From RGIG5579 sp045541915 (GTDB lineage: Bacteria > Bacillota > Clostridia > Oscillospirales > SIG627): 64,000 nucleotides of DNA. This document shows, in pieces, positions 61,601-64,000 of the stretch. The notes under the pieces are model-generated. The model was not told where the DNA came from, did no database searches, and worked only from the letters and a program-made list of their open reading frames with translations. The stretch is from positions 137,854 through 201,853 of the forward strand of contig JAZQJZ010000012.1 in NCBI GenBank assembly GCA_045541915.1, in the 5' to 3' direction. The translations under genes and the position numbers were made by a program. The first letter of the stretch is position 1, and each line of letters starts with the position of its first letter.

Positions 61601-63843
61601 CAGGGCAAGTACAGAAGATCCTTCCCAACGGCACCTGGTCCACCGGAAAGACCTACCTCAATGCTCCCTCTTCTGCCATAACCCTTCTTGCAGTAGGCGG
61701 TGATACCACTCTCACCTATGATGCTTACAATGGCGTTACCGCCTCCTGGGCCGTTTCTTCAAGAAGCTCAAAGGTTCCTGCCAATGTTACAACCTTAAGT
61801 CAGCTTATGGAATCGGACAATGAGATCTATGACCTGAACGGAAATAAAGTGGCCGGAAGAAAAGACACCGGTAATAAGCTGACCAGTCAGCAGCTTGCTG
61901 ATCTTCCCGTTGCAAACTCTTCTATGACAAGCGCCGAGCTTCGCCAGCTTTGCCTTGATTTCTTCAAACTTCAACTTTCCTTCCAGTGGGTTCCCAACGA
62001 AGAGATTCCCGTTTATCCCACCGGCAGTACCAATCTTTTCCTGAATTATTTCAAAAAATACAAAGAGAATAATACCGTTACCAGCTTTAGCAACTATACC
62101 GGCAAGGCTTTGAATACAGAAACCATTTACGCCGGTATTCCCTATCAGAATGTCAGCACCGGCAACCTTTACCGCTGGATGGAATACTACGATGAATCCA
62201 CCGGTGTGATGTACTTAAGAGATGCCTTTGTTGAAAACGGCGGTTACGATGACGGCGACTGGTATAACGCCTGGTTGGAAAACTTTGATGCTGCCACCTT
62301 CTACAAGAGAAACGCGGATGGAAAGCTTGTGGATGCAAAAGGAAACCTTTGCGTTCGTTCCGGCCAGGTAGACTTAGCTCCCGTAATGACCGGTGGAACA
62401 GACGGAAAATACGCGCCTCCTCCCGGGTCCACTAAAGATTCCGGTCCCAATCTTATCATAGAATTTTCCACTTATGATACTGCCGACTCTACCAATGATA
62501 TTCAAGAAGGCGACCTTGTGATCGATATAGTCACAGGAAAAGACGGTAAAGAATACGAAACCCCCAGAATATCTTACCGATTCACCAGCTTCCGTTATTT
62601 CTTCAGCCAGTGCTCCGTTGGCTCCACCTGGGGCTGGGCAAGAGTGGTCAACTCTGCCAACTTCGCCTGGACCACCGGCTGCACCGTTTACAACGGCTTC
62701 ATTCCGGTAGGCGGCTTTACCTATCAATACGAGCACGAAGGCAAAACCTACGGTATGGACACCATCGATACCTTCGGCTCAACCGGCAACATCGGCGGCA
62801 ACCCCTTAAAATGGGATACCATTGACGTGGCAAAATACTGGATCGCACAAAAGGGAACCAATGCGATGTATGACTGCTATGCGAAACTGCAGCCCGCTGA
62901 CTGCCTGGTGAGCGGCGGACACGCCATGATGGTAAAAGATGTTCACGTTGTGAGAAACAGTGACGGCTCTGTCAACCCCGTAAAGAGCTATGTGACCGTT
63001 TATGAATCCTTTAACGATGCCTACGGCTTCTATGGCTCCATGGGCGAAAGCCAGACACCTTACGAGGTGCACGGCGGTTACGTTTCCGACTATGATGACA
63101 TCGTAACTCACATCAATACCAGCATTCTTCCCAGTTTAACTTCCAGCCCCAGCAAAATGACCTATGGCACCGATTCTACCGGAAACACTCAGATCTACGG
63201 AGACAGAGTGTTCAGCTTCCAGTATCTTTTGACCAAGACCAGAACCACTTCCTCCACTCCCAAGAATCCTTATTTGCCCTTTACTTTTGCTGAATTCCAT
63301 TACCCGGATTACAACACTAACGCAGATTCCAAGGCTTACATTGATTTCTACAACAATAGCATCGTCAACACCAAGAAGGGTGTGGCCGGCATTTATGCGA
63401 ACACCTATGATCTGATCGATAGTAGCATTGGATTCCAAAACTTTGCTGGAATTGGCGCGGAAGAGGCAAAGGTTTATGCCAAGATCGGTTCTAATTTGAA
63501 ATCCTATCAGGATCTTGTAAAGGAAACGAATCTGACTTATTCCGATTTCCAAAATATGGTCATTGCTACCAACTATGTTCTTTCTGATGTTTTCGTCACC
63601 ATTTCGGATGCTGACGGAAATGTAATGAAGGAGATGGCGCGCAGAAGTCTTGGTACCTACGGACGCGAAGTGGCAATAGGGAGTTCGACGAAAAGTGTTA
63701 CACCCAACGGAGAATCGATCCTCAATTATGTACAGGCATTCTCCTACCCGGATGCGCAGGGTAGAAACTTCAAGATCGAGATTTCCGTTCAGCTCGGAAA
63801 CGGTGAGCTGATCACCCTTTTCAACGGCGATCTGAAAGCATAA
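58603..63843 (+). CDS. Giant exported protein: beta-helix repeats with divergent papain-fold-like C-terminal region
   Basis: The 1746-aa protein has a signal peptide (about 1-33, MKKTTLWK start as in the DUF4886 protein). The N-terminal beta-helix part (about 35-340) is clearly homologous to the middle of the SGNH protein (SLSQVSARLGFAPV, EGCSYLNISGGTFTGEISG). About 25 Gly/Asn-rich repeats (about 345-945; GGTF...YGG..AG.V.G.ITNN) follow, then a large C-terminal region (about 1000-1746). Within it, CSVGSTWGWARV (near 1336) and SGGHAMMVKDV (near 1437) could be the Cys and His of an NlpC/P60-like hydrolase. AAAGGAAAA precedes the ATG. Its own promoter separates it from the preceding operon. No cell-wall anchor is recognised. 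Confidence 0.8.
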   Translation: MKKTTLWKSVSIGLLVLLIVPLVFLWGGTSVRAGFDAATEVYNAQDYGNDLSAVLSAIDQDSWNDGEIAGIKLVDGATYSADDLLQVNTIFNNVNKRLPIYLGGAKNVKFTTEQDTVASANSFSFFDLTFQVSSDNFAFYAGAGNVAFSGVSFVDEAGESARVSLYGDNYTQAVFEGWENINVSAERGNSKKIATSLTVADGTRFVEKSHSLAAVGFSGDDYEPAEGVSVAVTPKDTSASLIVDGASLSQVSARLGFAPVADAIIDLKSGTVENIFADNGTENGDIEIYRGSITLRVSGGEVTGANGIQGLSKAYLSGDFTVEVSGDAVVSNIKSSSLSEIEGCSYLNISGGTFTGEISGNSSNLSTVNNITGGTFEDTCSFFGVGSGSARKVFNNISGGTFKDGSAIYGGHSSAGYVRGVVNNFTGGNFEEGSVIYGGNRGGTVYGDVVNNFKGGEFEHISFFGGSKAGSVNGHVTNNFKDGIFKSGSSVYGSSAAGTVTGTVTNNYKGTAFQDGSSVYGGSNATVSLGAIVNNYDSSDFDTTVYGGNKAGSISGGTVTNNYNGATFRGTVYGGSQSGTVKVAIQNNYNNGVFESHFYGGSKADTISGVLTNTFNGGTFAGGSAIYGGSESGTHSKLVKNVFNGGTFLADSAIFGGSSQAVSFNGGILNDYGTGATFSCAVYGGNEAGELSTGTITNTYSGATFTSPVFGGNKAGNVTVAIQNNYNAGSLGSAIYGGNETDTVSGTITNTFNGATSDASSTVCGGNKDGTVSGAITNRYLGVEFGNKSRIYGGSGAGTVSGNITNYYGSTDSTVIFYDNGAYCYGGSQDGEITESSTITNHYNHANFSTRAVHGGNNTLGVINGNIVNHYNDGSVFNKVVCGGCESGSVSNGTISNTFNPGCTFLYGVIAGGASNCDTNTKGISSTIHGGTFGSTFTIGTYQNKTIANKATLTINPTGPVYFAKAIKAGSSKESVSLVGSKTNSIYLGTDASLKLDSVSGQVQKILPNGTWSTGKTYLNAPSSAITLLAVGGDTTLTYDAYNGVTASWAVSSRSSKVPANVTTLSQLMESDNEIYDLNGNKVAGRKDTGNKLTSQQLADLPVANSSMTSAELRQLCLDFFKLQLSFQWVPNEEIPVYPTGSTNLFLNYFKKYKENNTVTSFSNYTGKALNTETIYAGIPYQNVSTGNLYRWMEYYDESTGVMYLRDAFVENGGYDDGDWYNAWLENFDAATFYKRNADGKLVDAKGNLCVRSGQVDLAPVMTGGTDGKYAPPPGSTKDSGPNLIIEFSTYDTADSTNDIQEGDLVIDIVTGKDGKEYETPRISYRFTSFRYFFSQCSVGSTWGWARVVNSANFAWTTGCTVYNGFIPVGGFTYQYEHEGKTYGMDTIDTFGSTGNIGGNPLKWDTIDVAKYWIAQKGTNAMYDCYAKLQPADCLVSGGHAMMVKDVHVVRNSDGSVNPVKSYVTVYESFNDAYGFYGSMGESQTPYEVHGGYVSDYDDIVTHINTSILPSLTSSPSKMTYGTDSTGNTQIYGDRVFSFQYLLTKTRTTSSTPKNPYLPFTFAEFHYPDYNTNADSKAYIDFYNNSIVNTKKGVAGIYANTYDLIDSSIGFQNFAGIGAEEAKVYAKIGSNLKSYQDLVKETNLTYSDFQNMVIATNYVLSDVFVTISDADGNVMKEMARRSLGTYGREVAIGSSTKSVTPNGESILNYVQAFSYPDAQGRNFKIEISVQLGNGELITLFNGDLKA

Positions 63844-63866
63844 CAAAAAAGCTAAATCAAAATCAT

Positions 63867-63889
63867 AACCACCCGTCAAACGGGTGGTT
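63867..63889 (+). terminator. Hairpin after the last gene
   Basis: AACCACCCGT/ACGGGTGGTT perfect 10-bp stem with a 3-nt loop. There is only a short T run, so it is either a terminator or the outer hairpin of the element below. Confidence 0.6.
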
Positions 63890-64000
63890 TGCACAAGGGC
63901 TAAAAGCCCATGAGACTGACCCGCGTCTAAAGGCGCGGGCTTTCTCTTTGTTCAAGCCTTAGAGTCTTTGCCGCTTTGGCCACCCCTAAAGGGGTTTAAC
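63867..64000. mobile_element. Possible end of an IS200/IS605-type element
   Basis: Four hairpins are packed in 130 bp: AACCACCCGT/ACGGGTGGTT, GGGCT/AGCCC (63897-63909), CCCGCG/CGCGGG (63920-63939) and ACCCCT/AGGGGT (63982-63995). Several have AAA or TCTAAAGG-type loops. Subterminal hairpins of this kind mark IS200/IS605 transposon ends. No transposase or TnpB reading frame is inside the window, so the rest would lie beyond it. Confidence 0.4.

Overview
The window looks like chromosome from a strictly anaerobic, endospore-forming Gram-positive bacterium of the Clostridia, plausibly an uncultured gut lineage. The evidence is a flavodiiron protein, spoIIR, the MEP-pathway kinase ispE, a zinc-type ribosomal protein L32, the der-plsY neighbourhood, strong GGAGG-type ribosome binding sites, and many TTGACA-N17-TATAAT promoters. 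No taxonomic marker such as rRNA is present, so the lineage cannot be fixed further.

Layout. 1-1.3 kb: flavodiiron protein and the first codons of a further minus-strand gene. 1.4-9.2 kb: a five-gene minus-strand operon (coiled-coil membrane protein, MoxR ATPase, DUF58, BatA-like VWA protein, double-VWA membrane protein). 9.4-16.2 kb: a VTC/DUF4956 pair, an unknown protein, a DUF4838 glycosidase-like protein and two tandem acyltransferase-like paralogues. 16.3-27.7 kb: housekeeping block (tRNA-Arg, cca, yceD-rpmF, DUF512 radical SAM protein, der, plsY, DUF362 ferredoxin, ispE, spoIIR, a WG-repeat protein, UDP-sugar pyrophosphorylase). 27.7-31.5 kb: LysR regulator, typA and plsC.

31.8-39.2 kb: a genomic island next to tRNA-Leu(CAG). 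It is bounded by an 18-bp perfect copy of the tRNA 3' end plus the following terminator. It carries an integrase remnant, a short tyrosine recombinase, a tightly overlapping toxin-like/immunity-like operon with DUF4417 and a metallophosphoesterase, a DUF3990/DUF3791 operon, and two membrane proteins of unknown function. A 126-bp GC-rich structured repeat, each copy ending in the tRNA 3' end, occurs near the left junction and at the right junction.

39.3-51.8 kb: ZIP metal transporter, cytoplasmic GH2 and GH28 glycosidases, a polyprenyl-phosphate sugar transferase, a DUF11-repeat protein, VanZ, TrmL, an acyl carrier protein with an AMP-forming acyl ligase, a dephospho-CoA-kinase-like protein and endonuclease III. 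52-63.8 kb: three very large exported proteins. Two share a long glycine-rich beta-helix-like repeat scaffold but end in different domains (SGNH hydrolase in one, a possible papain-fold domain in the other); the third carries a DUF4886 SGNH-like domain. The window ends in nested hairpins resembling an IS200/IS605-type transposon end.

The best candidates for something undescribed are the tRNA-Leu island with its structured terminal repeat, the two compact operons inside it, and the modular beta-helix protein family.
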